A stretch of 64,000 nucleotides of DNA from Aurantiochytrium sp. KH105 (taxonomy: Eukaryota; Sar; Bigyra; Thraustochytrida; Thraustochytriidae), in the NCBI GenBank assembly GCA_003116975.1, contig BGKB01000001.1, forward strand, positions 496,001-560,000, read 5' to 3'. The position numbers and the translations under genes were made by a program. Shown here one piece after another: positions 37,103-46,609 of this stretch. The notes below the pieces were generated by a model. That model searched no databases. It was not told the DNA's origin and was given only the letters and a program-made list of their open reading frames with translations. Position 1 is the stretch's first letter; each line of letters starts with the position of its first letter.

Positions 37103-37942
37103 TCAACACGCCGAGCCTAACAAGCTGGACGCCTCGCTCTCGCGCCACATGAGCCAAATGGTCAACACCGGCACCTTGGTGACGCTACCCACCTCGTCCG
37201 GGAAAAATCGCTCCTGGCAAATACTGGAAAATCCTTGTCGCTGATAGAAACCGACTGTTTCCGACTCGGTCACGACTGCCAGAATGGGCAAGGAGGCCTC
37301 CTCGGCTTCCTCGGCGAGCTTGTCCAACATGGCTGCTGCAAGACCTTGGCCTTGCGACGCACCACGCACGAAAAAGTGCTCCACGCACAGATAGTCGCGC
37401 TTGGGCGCGCTCGAGGCCTTGAGCCTCTCCAGCCACTGCTCGAACTTGTAATTGCGCAGAAACCCCGTCAGTCCGAGCTTGACAAAGTACGGGATCCCAC
37501 CCGCTTCGACCACGTCAAAGACCCCGGGCCGCGCGTCGCGCGTCGAGTAAACTGACGCCAGACAGGTGGCGCGCGGCACGCGCGATCGCTCGTCGCGGTC
37601 CTCGCAGTCCACAAAGTATCTCGACCTGCCATACGCCTCGTTGAGCCGCAGCTGCACCTCGAAGAGGTCTTCGAGCATCCTGCGCCGCCACCGCTCCGGG
37701 CCGCAATACAGAAAGGCGTACAGCGCGTTGTGCGTGAAGAGCGCCGCGAAGATGCGCGCCACGTCCCTGCGCACGGGCGCCGGCATGGCGCGGTGCAGCT
37801 CCGTCTCGCCCTGGTCGAGGCCCACCTGGCGGCCCACCACCAGGTCCGCCAGGACGAGCTGGTCGCGCCATGCCCGCTGCAGCTTCCGCGCCAGCAGCCA
37901 CGCGAGCAGCGCCGCGCACGCGGCCCCCAGGCCGCGCCGCAT
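37103..37942 (-). CDS. GNAT-family N-acetyltransferase with N-terminal membrane anchor
   Basis: 279 residues from ATG 37942. The start, with LGAACAALLAWLLARKL, is a hydrophobic signal-anchor-like segment followed by basic residues. The C-terminal half carries the GNAT acetyl-CoA fold: a beta strand LCVEHFFVRG, the pyrophosphate-binding loop ASQGQGLAAAMLD (Q/R-x-x-G-x-G/A variant QGQGLA) and the terminal TESETVGFYQRQGFS block. The acceptor substrate cannot be predicted. A membrane-attached acetyltransferase facing the cytosol is the simplest reading. Coding GC is very high at the 5' end. It diverges from the PEPTT-repeat gene. Confidence 0.85.
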   Translation of the reverse strand: MRRGLGAACAALLAWLLARKLQRAWRDQLVLADLVVGRQVGLDQGETELHRAMPAPVRRDVARIFAALFTHNALYAFLYCGPERWRRRMLEDLFEVQLRLNEAYGRSRYFVDCEDRDERSRVPRATCLASVYSTRDARPGVFDVVEAGGIPYFVKLGLTGFLRNYKFEQWLERLKASSAPKRDYLCVEHFFVRGASQGQGLAAAMLDKLAEEAEEASLPILAVVTESETVGFYQRQGFSSICQERFFPDEVGSVTKVPVLTIWLMWRESEASSLLGSAC

Positions 37943-39079
37943 CCCGCCCGCCGCCCGTCGCGGCTCCGCTCCGCCCGCGCACGCGCCCGCGCCCGCGACC
38001 TCGGCGACGCCGTTCTGGTGCGCGGCGAGCGGCGCATCGCCCGAGGCGGACCTCCGCGCCGGGCTTTCCGCGGGGGCGCCCCGGGACTCTTCTTTTCCCC
38101 GGCGCGCGCCGCCCGCTACTGCCCCCGGGCGTCACTTCCCTCGACGCACGCAGCGTGCCCCCCTGCGACCGCGTCTTACGTCGCCCTTGGGGGTACTTGG
38201 CGAACGTTTCACGATCGGTGTTTTCTGGAGGAGGGGGGGTGAGGAGGGAAGAAAGAGGATTTAGCGGAAGAGAAACCTGCAGTGCCCCGGGACCCTAAAC
38301 AGGACTGTCTGTGCCTGGCTCAGAACCCGCGCCCCGCGCCGCGCAGCTGCCGCTCCAGCGCAGCCGCCTGCTCCCCGCGCGGCCGCTGCTCTCCTGCCGC
38401 CGCACGCCCGGCGCCCCCGCCTCCCGCCGCGACGGCGGCCGAGCCGAGCCAACGAGTTGGCGGAGCGAGCCTGCGGGCCCAGCTCGCGGCGCTCTCATCG
38501 GCATCTCCATCGTGGGACGCGCAAAAGCGACCCAGCGCGAGCTTAAAACGCCGCGCAGCGCGAGCATAAAACGCAGCGCAGTGCGGCGCAGAGCACAGCA
38601 CAGCACAGCAAGAGCAGAGCACACAAGAGCAGCGAAGAGCAAGAGCACAGCAGCCAGAGCACAGTAAGGGCAGAGCACAGCGGAGCAGCAGGAGTCCTTT
38701 GCCTTTTTTTTATTGGGCGGCTAGTACGTACCGCGCACGTGCACAGAGTCCGGCAGCAGCGGCTGTCGAGCAGACCCGGTTGGGCGGCGACGTGCAGGTG
38801 TCTGCAAGCTCGCGAGCGAGAGGCGAGGCCAAGCGAGGGCCAAGCGAGGCCAAAAGCGAGACGAGAGGTGGCTGGCGACGCTTGGCGTGGCGTCGGGGTG
38901 AGGGAAGTCGAGAGCGCCTGGGTTTGATTGACCGATTGATTGGTCGATTGACTCAGTGAGGTGAACGAGCAGACGGCCTTCGCGCACGCTTGCCGACAGC
39001 GAGGAATACTCGGACGGAGGAGAGAAGGAGAGAAACGGATTGGGAGAGAAGGAAAGTCGAGGACCAGACCATCAACACC
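37943..39079. other. divergent promoter region GNAT / PEPTT protein
   Basis: About 1.14 kb. The GNAT side is very GC-rich. An AGAGCACAGC-type degenerate array covers 38585-38685, and GATTGATTGGTCGATTGA lies at 38931-38950. No supported gene; frames are Arg/Ala/Ser artefacts. Confidence 0.5.
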
Positions 39080-39661
39080 ATGCATCTCAACGAGCCGCGA
39101 CGAAGGCGTCTCTCACGAAAGTCGCTCTCGGCGCTAGCGGTACCCGTCGCAAAACCACAGGAAAATATCACGAGGAAGCCCATCTTCTGGCTCGCGACCA
39201 TCACGTATGCGCTCCTTTGGGTCGGCGTGATCGCGCTCACCGTCAGCTTCCTCGTCGGCTACGAGGAAATCCCCGTCTCGCCGACAGAGCTACTCGTCGA
39301 TGAAAGTGGAGATTATTGCGGTACTCTCGGGGAGAACTGCAACTTTCAAGCTACGGACAAACCAACTTACGCGCCAACGCCTTTCCCTACGACCCCAACG
39401 CAGTCGAGCGCCCCCACCGCAGCTCCCCCTACGCGGAAACCGACCACGCTCGAGCCTACGCCGGAGCCTACCATGCCCACACCCGAGCCTACCACGCCGG
39501 AGCCTACCACGCCGGAGCCTACCACGCCAGAGCCTACCACGCCGGAGCCTACCACACCAGAGCCTACCACACCAGAGCCTACCACACCAGAGCCTACCAC
39601 GCCGGAACCCACGCCAGAGTCTGAACCCAAGAACCCGAATGCAAACCCGAATGCAAACTAG
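39080..39661 (+). CDS. single-pass membrane protein with PEPTT-repeat tail
   Basis: 193 residues from ATG 39080 (MHLNEPRRRRLSRKSLSALA). An upstream in-frame extension lacks homology and starts in a purine-rich leader. A basic N-terminus precedes one transmembrane helix (IFWLATITYALLWVGVIALT, then VSFLVG), suggesting type II topology. A short region with two cysteines (DYCGTLGENCNF) follows, then a Pro/Thr/Glu stalk with eight 15-base units encoding EPTTP. Such Thr/Pro repeats are often O-glycosylated at cell surfaces. No enzymatic domain is visible and no family is recognised. Confidence 0.75.
   Translation: MHLNEPRRRRLSRKSLSALAVPVAKPQENITRKPIFWLATITYALLWVGVIALTVSFLVGYEEIPVSPTELLVDESGDYCGTLGENCNFQATDKPTYAPTPFPTTPTQSSAPTAAPPTRKPTTLEPTPEPTMPTPEPTTPEPTTPEPTTPEPTTPEPTTPEPTTPEPTTPEPTTPEPTPESEPKNPNANPNAN
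39485..39604 (+). repeat. 15-bp minisatellite coding EPTTP, eight copies
   Basis: Unit GAGCCTACCACGCCG with G/A changes at two third positions, at 39485, 39500, 39515 and so on every 15 bases to 39604. The frame is preserved, so copy number can change without frameshift. Confidence 0.97.
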
Positions 39662-40117
39662 GCTTGAGGCTCGGGCATCATGTTAGCTTGCTATCTCCAT
39701 GTGTTACTTGCTTCACTCAGCCCCGAACAAACCCGTCGCGGCCTTCATGCTTTGCACGTCGCGCACGTCAAAGGACTGGCTACGAGGTGAATTGCAAACT
39801 CGTTTGCGTTGACCGCAAACTCGCTCGCTCGCTCGCCAAAGTATTTGTTACTGCTCGAAGGAGCGGTTGGTGATGCACTTCCTACTTCATCTCATTCAGT
39901 GGATGGAGGGCATTTCTTCTTTGCGCCGTTGTTTGATCTCATTACTATTCCAATATATTTTGCCCGGGTCTGGGCCAGGTCAGTCTGCCCCATCTTGAAC
40001 GTTGCATCCTTGTATCTTGTCAAAATGTGGCGGCGGTGCAGATCCAATACAGTCTTGTTCTCTTCCATCGCTTCATCTTTGCGCCGCCAAGTCATAGTCT
40101 TGGTGCCAAAATCAAAG
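39662..40117. other. 3' spacer between convergent genes
   Basis: This 456-base spacer is AT-richer and holds the 3' UTRs of the PEPTT gene (+) and the CNB kinase (-). No gene or RNA is recognised. Confidence 0.6.
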
Positions 40118-43100
40118 TTAGGTTGCTGCTTCGTCTGCGCCCTTCTTGCTTGCCTGCTCATTCGTCTTTGTATCTCCTCCGGTTGCTGCCGTTGCCGTCG
40201 CTGCTGCTGCTGCTGCTGCTGCCTTCGTCTTTTGCGCCTGCTCCTTGGCTACATGAACCTTTTGCATGGCTTGCTCCATCGTCGCAGCAAAGGAGTCCGA
40301 CATGTCAAATCGTACATTACCAGCGCGTCGCTCGAGCTCGTTCATGGGGATCGTACGACGCGCATGGCGTCGTAGTTGCTGCGAAACAAAATCATGGTCC
40401 TCGATCAGGAGCTCCAAGGTTCGCCTGGGAATGCGGGAAACGACCGTGTTACGCCGCGTGCAAACCGCCGACACATTATACTTGGCTCCCGTTAGAATTT
40501 GCTCCAGGCCAGTCGTGTCGCCAGGCGTCAAGTACTGGCGTTTCGCCAAACAACCCGGCGGGCGATCTGGGGCCAGAAATCCCTCCATGCGGGTGACAGC
40601 CCAGCCGGCCTCTGAACCCTTGCGCTGCTCTGCAGTCTCAGCAACTTCATCTTCGGTATCCACTTTGCGCTCGTAGCGCTCCAAGAGGGCGTACTTGCCT
40701 TCGCACAGTTCAAGACCCCCGCGATGCACCATATAGATCGCTTCAATGTCCTCACCGGCACGAAACAGGAGGTCCCCGGGCTGCAGGATGAGCCGTGTCA
40801 CGCCCCCGAGCTCGGCATGCTCCTTTGGTGAAGGGTGCTTCTCGGACGCGAACTTGCGAATTTCGTCCTTGAGAACCTCCTCTGACGCCTTGGGAATCCC
40901 GGCCCCGGTCTGCTTGTCGCGATCAATAAATTGGTTGAGTGGCGCAAAGCTGTCGTCTTCCTCTACATCGCGCTCAATCATCCCCATCGTTGCGCTGATG
41001 CCTTGTCGCACGCGGCGTTTCTCGAGTTCTTCCTTGCGTTTGTACTCGTGTGCGCGGGTTCGTCGCGCGCGTTTGTCCTCCTTGGCCAACTTCAGAAGAT
41101 TTCGCACCCAACGATGCTGACGAAGTCGCATCGCCAGGAAGACGGCCTTTCCGAAAGTCGTCGAGCCGTCTCCGACGAGAGCAAAAAAGTCCTCGCGCGG
41201 CAGAGCGAGAACCTCCGCGTCGCTCACGCACCGAACCGTTGTAGCATGCACTGGAACGTTTTCCATCAGAGACTGTTCGCCGAAATGGTCGCCAGGTCCA
41301 AGCTGGGCCAGGCTCAGAATCTTACCAGACTCCGAAGTGTACTCGATCGAGACTGATCCCGTGTCTACAATGTAAAAGTGCGTTGGGGCCTCGCCCTTTT
41401 TGAAAATGACGTCGCCCGCACGCAATTTTCGCCGTTCCATGCGCCCCACGGACTCTCCAAACTCTTCGAAAGCCGCCACGTGCTGGCTCATCATGTCGTC
41501 TGATATGGTTTCGTACTGCACTTGATTATCCCGCAACTCGGGTACGCCAAAGGGTGGCGCAGGAGGACCGCGCCAGCTTCGATACCAGCTCAGAGGGTTA
41601 ACCCAATCGAGCGCATAAGATGCTGCGCGGCCGGTGGCGTGCAGAGCCCGTCTTGCCTGGGTCCCTTGCGCCCCATCATCCGAATTGCCAGCTTTCGATG
41701 CACCAGTGCTCTTGGTTTTGATGTCACTATCGCTGTCGCTGTCGCTGTCGCTGTCGCTGTCGTCGTCATCATCATCGTCATCGCTGTCATTTTCTCTGCC
41801 GCTGTCACCATCGCCATCGCCATCGCCATCAGACGCGCCGTCTTGCTCGTTTGACGGTCCTGGTCGCACGGCACCAGCAACGGCGCATTCGGGAAGATCC
41901 TCGCGGAGAAGAAGAGGAAGGAGTTGCGGCTCGCTCACACCACGCTCAATATCGGCAATTTGCGACTGCCAGAATTCCTTGCGCGCCTGAATCAGATTCT
42001 CCAGATAAAAGCGAAAGACAGGCTCCTCACGCCGCATACGCGTCAACTCGTCCATTGGAATACCTACGACCGTCACGGGCGTGATACACTTGGCCGTGCT
42101 GTACCGCGTGCCGCCACCACCAGTGGCTGCAGAGGTCCCGATGAGATCTCCAGGACCTCGTTCCGCTAGCTTGACGGCCATATCCTCGGCGCCGCGCGCG
42201 CGGCTCGAGGGGGCACTCGTGTTGCTGCCCACAAAGCCCTCGCGAATCAAGTACATGTAGTCTGCGCGCTCTCCTTGATGAAAGAGGACTTGACCCGGGG
42301 AAAGATACTTGACCACCAGGCCTCGCGGTCGCAGATACTCGACGAGGCCATGCAAACGTTTGGCCTGCTGTTTCATGGCGACCCGGAATATGACCTCGTT
42401 CAATGCAGGCGAGCCCGCAAGGGCGCCGAGAAACATGTCTTTCGGGACAAAGAGCACCTCGGAAGGTTTTGTACACCGCACGGTGGCACTGCGTCGCTTC
42501 TGACCTTGGACAAGGGCCGCCTCACCAAAGATCGAGCCTGGTTCCAGGTACGCGTACGAGTAGTGGTCCTGCGCGGGACCGCCCTTCTCGTCCGTCTTGC
42601 CAGTCGCGGCCTCCTCGCCGCCCTCGCCCTCTGACGATTTTCCTTCACTGGGTTCTGGTGATGGAACAAGAGGCAAGGTCCGGCGGCTTGCCTCGGCAAT
42701 AGCCGCTTCGTCATCGTCTTCCTCCTTGTATTCCAGACGGGCCTTGCCATTCAAGAGAACGTAAAAGCCCTGAGGAATGGAGCCTTGTCGGAACACACAC
42801 TCGCCAGCCTTGAAGGAGCGCGTCACACAGTCGAGCTTGCGAAGGTATGCCTTGAACTCGTCAAAGTTGATGCCATCCTCCGGGTCTGTATTTTTCGGTT
42901 TTTCGTCACCATGACGAACATGGTATGAAACGACAACCTCGTCCTCCGCCTCGTCACCCGTCACGCGCAACAGGCGCTCCACGGCATCGGGGCATAGCAG
43001 ACCGCGCTCTGTAAGCTCAAACATGTTGAAAGCGTCTGAAAAGAGCCGCTCCGAAGTAATGTCGTTCTCATGCTGCCCGGAGGACAGCTTTTCGTACACA

Positions 43101-45022
43101 GCGCGGCCCTGAACGCCCACGGCCATGAGCAAAACGCGCGCAAAGGCCTCGCCAGTGCGCTGCGAAGAAAAGGGTTTGAGACGACCGTCGGCATCGGCCT
43201 CGAGACGACGATCCACTTCGGTGTCGCGCACCACGCGATAGCCCTGCTGGGTCCAGCTCGTCGGCAGTGTTTCGTCAAAGTCGGCTTCGTCCGCGCCAGA
43301 TCCTTGCTGACTCGATTTCCTTCGTTTTTTGCGACGCAGCAGAAATGGGTGCTCAAGCACGTCCCGCGAAGTGAAGCGTGTCTCTGGGTTCGGGTCAAGA
43401 AGCCCACGAATAAGGTCCTTGGCGTCGTCGGAGAGGCGCAAGATATCGCCGTGAATGTCAAAACGGAATTTGCCCTTGAGGATGGCGCGCGCCATGTCGC
43501 GCTCATTTCCCCGGCCCTGCGGGTCAAAGGGATGGCAGCCGAGCAGCATAATGTACAAGACGATGCCCAGCGCCCACATGTCGCAGGCGCGTGGATCGGA
43601 GCGGACGACATCGCGATCTACATCGCTGAGATTGCGACCATCCTTTCCGACAACACTGGCCACCTGCTCGGGGGACCAGTATGCGAGCGTGCCAACGCGC
43701 GAGCCCTTGTCCCCGCGGACCATGGAGAGCTGGCCGGCAACCTCGCTAATTTTCGCTGCCATACCAAAGTCAATGATGCGACACTCGTCGACTGACTTTT
43801 TCGAGGCAAAGACCAGGTTCTCTGGCTTGATGTCCAAATGCACGTAGCCGCACTTGTGAATATGCTCCAAGGCTGAAGCTACATGCGCCATGAGCGTGCT
43901 TGCCGAATCTTCCACAAACGGACCATTCGTGATGAGGTGGTCCAGAATCTCTCCGCCCTCGCACAGCTCCGTCACTACATAGTACTTTCCGCAGCAGTAC
44001 ATGACGTCAATCAGGTGAATAATGTTATCATGGCCGCGAACGCGACGAAGCACCTCGATTTCTTCTAAGAGCGCCTCGGCAGACATGGCCGTGTGAGGTA
44101 CGACCTTCATGGCGACCTTTCGGCCGGTGGATCGATCAAGTGCGCGCACGACGCGACCATATGCCCCCTTGCCGATGACCTGCATCTGGTTGCGGTGCTT
44201 ACGGGCTTGGCCGTTGCCGCCAGCTTGTTTGTCTTGGCGTTTCTTGCTTTTGGTCGCAGCCTTTTGCAGCTTTGGGCTACTCCCCCGAGCCGAACTGCTG
44301 GGTTGCACGTCTTCTATCCTCTGGCCATTTTCGTCATGCTTACCGCCTGCGACGTCCTCAAAAGGTGGCATGTCCTCGGTGTCGTCCTCGTCGATCAACA
44401 TGGCTGGCTCTGCGCTTGGGATTTCGTCCGTGTCGGCGTTGGCAGGCGCGGTTTCGAGGTCAGCCTCGTCAAAGGCGTAGCGGAGCATCAGGGCCGCGGG
44501 CGTGATTTGCTCGCCAACAGAGAACGCCTCAATCGTCACAGCTGCACCTGCGCTCCCGCTCGTACTGAAGCGCCGGCTCACCTCCACTTGGGGAACGGAA
44601 AGGTATGCGCGTGACGCAATTTGATCTTTGCCATCTTGCGAGACAAGGTACAGGGATCCCATGGCCGCGCCTGCGGACGCGATGAGAAGGCCGATCGACA
44701 TGGTTTTTGCCGTGATGATAGGCACATTCCGCGCGTCAAACGACTGCGAGCGATGCGGCCCGTGCCGATAAAAGCCATCCTTGGCGCCCTGGGCGTCAGG
44801 ACGCGCCGCGCCGCCGCTATTTCCGCTATTTCCGCTCGAGCCGCCGCTGGCAGAGCCACCGCCGTGGGGCCGGTTTGGCTCGGAACTGCACAGTCCCCGC
44901 GCGGCGGCGGCGCGCGCCAGGCCAAAGGCCGCTGGCGCCTGTGCGCGCCGGGCTCGCGTCGGGCTCGCGAGGCCGGCGCGCGCCGCGACGAGCAGGACCC
45001 CCGGCGAGCGTCGCCCGCGCAT
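40118..45022 (-). CDS. protein kinase with four cyclic-nucleotide-binding-type domains, mitochondrial-like N-terminus
   Basis: 1634 residues from ATG 45022, the first ATG of the open frame. The N-terminus is Arg/Ala-rich and free of acids (MRGRRSPGVLLVAARAGLAS), like a mitochondrial presequence, and a hydrophobic segment (SIGLLIASAGAAMGSLYLV) follows near residue 110. A Ser/Thr kinase domain spans about 280-560: IGKGAYGRVV, AMKVV, HLDIKPEN, DFGMA and YWSPEQV. The catalytic loop has HLD instead of HRD. Four CNB folds follow (about 730-840, 890-1010, 1195-1290, 1405-1545). Only the first has the full phosphate-binding signature (FGEAALVQ followed by RRSATV). The third keeps FGE but lacks the Arg; the second and fourth are degenerate. 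An Asp/Ser tract lies near 1070-1100. Order kinase-then-CNB is opposite to classical PKG. Effector and location are inference. Confidence 0.85.
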   Translation of the reverse strand: MRGRRSPGVLLVAARAGLASPTRARRAQAPAAFGLARAAAARGLCSSEPNRPHGGGSASGGSSGNSGNSGGAARPDAQGAKDGFYRHGPHRSQSFDARNVPIITAKTMSIGLLIASAGAAMGSLYLVSQDGKDQIASRAYLSVPQVEVSRRFSTSGSAGAAVTIEAFSVGEQITPAALMLRYAFDEADLETAPANADTDEIPSAEPAMLIDEDDTEDMPPFEDVAGGKHDENGQRIEDVQPSSSARGSSPKLQKAATKSKKRQDKQAGGNGQARKHRNQMQVIGKGAYGRVVRALDRSTGRKVAMKVVPHTAMSAEALLEEIEVLRRVRGHDNIIHLIDVMYCCGKYYVVTELCEGGEILDHLITNGPFVEDSASTLMAHVASALEHIHKCGYVHLDIKPENLVFASKKSVDECRIIDFGMAAKISEVAGQLSMVRGDKGSRVGTLAYWSPEQVASVVGKDGRNLSDVDRDVVRSDPRACDMWALGIVLYIMLLGCHPFDPQGRGNERDMARAILKGKFRFDIHGDILRLSDDAKDLIRGLLDPNPETRFTSRDVLEHPFLLRRKKRRKSSQQGSGADEADFDETLPTSWTQQGYRVVRDTEVDRRLEADADGRLKPFSSQRTGEAFARVLLMAVGVQGRAVYEKLSSGQHENDITSERLFSDAFNMFELTERGLLCPDAVERLLRVTGDEAEDEVVVSYHVRHGDEKPKNTDPEDGINFDEFKAYLRKLDCVTRSFKAGECVFRQGSIPQGFYVLLNGKARLEYKEEDDDEAAIAEASRRTLPLVPSPEPSEGKSSEGEGGEEAATGKTDEKGGPAQDHYSYAYLEPGSIFGEAALVQGQKRRSATVRCTKPSEVLFVPKDMFLGALAGSPALNEVIFRVAMKQQAKRLHGLVEYLRPRGLVVKYLSPGQVLFHQGERADYMYLIREGFVGSNTSAPSSRARGAEDMAVKLAERGPGDLIGTSAATGGGGTRYSTAKCITPVTVVGIPMDELTRMRREEPVFRFYLENLIQARKEFWQSQIADIERGVSEPQLLPLLLREDLPECAVAGAVRPGPSNEQDGASDGDGDGDGDSGRENDSDDDDDDDDSDSDSDSDSDSDIKTKSTGASKAGNSDDGAQGTQARRALHATGRAASYALDWVNPLSWYRSWRGPPAPPFGVPELRDNQVQYETISDDMMSQHVAAFEEFGESVGRMERRKLRAGDVIFKKGEAPTHFYIVDTGSVSIEYTSESGKILSLAQLGPGDHFGEQSLMENVPVHATTVRCVSDAEVLALPREDFFALVGDGSTTFGKAVFLAMRLRQHRWVRNLLKLAKEDKRARRTRAHEYKRKEELEKRRVRQGISATMGMIERDVEEDDSFAPLNQFIDRDKQTGAGIPKASEEVLKDEIRKFASEKHPSPKEHAELGGVTRLILQPGDLLFRAGEDIEAIYMVHRGGLELCEGKYALLERYERKVDTEDEVAETAEQRKGSEAGWAVTRMEGFLAPDRPPGCLAKRQYLTPGDTTGLEQILTGAKYNVSAVCTRRNTVVSRIPRRTLELLIEDHDFVSQQLRRHARRTIPMNELERRAGNVRFDMSDSFAATMEQAMQKVHVAKEQAQKTKAAAAAAAATATAATGGDTKTNEQASKKGADEAAT

Positions 45023-45249
45023 GGTCGCGACGCGCGGCCTCTCCCGCGGACGCCTCCCTCTCCGGCGGGACGCCGCGCTGCAGCCGCCCGTGCTCGCGCG
45101 CGCCGACCGACCGCGCCGCCGCGCCGCGATGGAGAAATGAAATCGCGCGGATCTGGTCTGGTCAATCTTCTGCGAGGCCTTCCGACTTCCTTCGCTCTTT
45201 CCTCTCTCTGACTGGAGCCTAGGCGCAAACGCAGAGAAATAACTAGGAC

Positions 45250-45283
<34 letters not shown>

Positions 45284-45640
45284 CCGTACGCGCTGCCGCT
45301 CGGCAAGAGGAAAAAGAGCTCGCGCCAGGGAAAGGACAAGGGGATGCTTTGGCTGGAGAAGAGGACCTGGAGGCAGGAATGGAGAAATGGTTGGATCGCT
45401 TCTGGTTTGGAGACACGGGAGAGAGAGATTCGGAGTTGCAGGGCAATGTGTCGAGGCAGAGGCGGATTTGCAGCGCGAAGAGGCAAGTGTCGTCTTGAAA
45501 ATCGCACGATGCAAGAGATCATAACGTCCAAGTGTAAGGTAAGCTACATTGCTAAAGGTAGTCTAAGGGGGTAAAGGAGGAAGGGCGGCGCGCAAAATTG
45601 TTTGCGAATGTGATTGATGCACCGGCCAGCGCGCTTGCGT
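45023..45640. other. kinase promoter and serine dehydratase 3' region
   Basis: 618 bases. The kinase open frame continues upstream without an ATG. A GACGAG hexamer array lies at about 45250-45283. No separate gene is supported. Confidence 0.5.
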
Positions 45641-46609
45641 TCACTCGGTCGGAAGCGTCGTGGACCACTCCTGGAGCAGGTCGAGCGAAACAGATGAACC
45701 TCCGCAAACAATAATTCCAACACGAGCGTCCTTGTCAAAGGTCTGACGAAGCGCAGCGGCAATCGTGGCACCGCAAGCAGGTTCGACGAGAACGCGATGC
45801 TCATCCGCAAGAAGCTTGCACGCCTCGACAGCCTCTCGGTCAGAGACGAGCTGGCTCTCGCATCCAGCGGGGTGCTCCTTGGCAAAACGCACAGAGTCCT
45901 CCGACACGCAGAGTGCACCAAGAGTAGTAGCAATCGTGGTGATCTCATCAATGCGTTTCGGTTCCCCGGCCTCCAGGGCCGCCGCGAAGGAGGCAGCACC
46001 ATGGGTCTCGGCAGCAATCACACGCGTCTTGGACGTCCAGGGCTCCCCGAGCCTCTCGAGACCGTGCAGGACACCGGCAATGAGACCGCCGCCACCAACA
46101 CTTACGGCGATGGCGTCGAGGGGGCCCTTGCCATCTCCGCCCTCGGGGTCATCGAGCTGTTCGGCGATCTCCATAATCATTGACGAATGGCCTTCCCATA
46201 GCTTGGGGTGATCGAATGGCGGGACGTACGCGGCCTCGGGGTCCTCGTCGCAGATCTTGCGCGCGTGCGCGTCCGCGCCATTCCAGTTGTCGCCTACGAT
46301 ATTCACCTCCGCGCCGACATCCTTGATGCGCTCGACCATGAGCGCCTTTGTCGTGGACGGCACGATGATCTGTGCCTTCATGCCAAGCTGCCGAGCGCAG
46401 TACGCCGCGCTAAGGCCCGCATTGCCGCCCGAGGAGCACACGATGCGTTTCTTGCCCTCGTCGCGAAGGTGCTTGAGCAGGTGCGCCATGCCGCGGTGCT
46501 TGAAGGACCCGGACGGCTGCGCGCACTCCATCTTGAGCCAGACGGAGGCGACGCCCATCTTGCGTGCCAGCGCCGGCGACTCCACCAGCGGCGTGCGAGC
46601 GGCCGCCAT
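45641..46609 (-). CDS. SDS: L-serine/L-threonine dehydratase, PLP-dependent
   Basis: 322 residues, close to mammalian SDS (328). It deaminates serine to pyruvate (and threonine to 2-oxobutyrate) in the cytosol. The start is ATG 46609 (MAAARTPLVESPAL) at the homology boundary; upstream codons of the same frame are GC artefacts. Visible are the PLP lysine Lys37 in PSGSFKHRG, the phosphate and substrate loop SSGGNAGLS, the PLP-phosphate glycine loop SVGGGGLIAG, the VEPACGAT segment and the C-terminal VCGGSSVSLDLL strand. There is no ACT domain, so it is not biosynthetic threonine deaminase. No intron. Confidence 0.94.
   Translation of the reverse strand: MAAARTPLVESPALARKMGVASVWLKMECAQPSGSFKHRGMAHLLKHLRDEGKKRIVCSSGGNAGLSAAYCARQLGMKAQIIVPSTTKALMVERIKDVGAEVNIVGDNWNGADAHARKICDEDPEAAYVPPFDHPKLWEGHSSMIMEIAEQLDDPEGGDGKGPLDAIAVSVGGGGLIAGVLHGLERLGEPWTSKTRVIAAETHGAASFAAALEAGEPKRIDEITTIATTLGALCVSEDSVRFAKEHPAGCESQLVSDREAVEACKLLADEHRVLVEPACGATIAAALRQTFDKDARVGIIVCGGSSVSLDLLQEWSTTLPTE

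Noticed and set aside
39367-39630. Gly/Val/Ser repeat protein on the minus strand
   Set aside because: Antisense of the EPTTP repeat; the plus strand has a signal anchor and consistent frame.
45023-45514. Upstream extension of the CNB kinase frame
   Set aside because: No ATG occurs before 45022 and the text is Arg/Ser-rich; 45022 also gives a presequence-like start.
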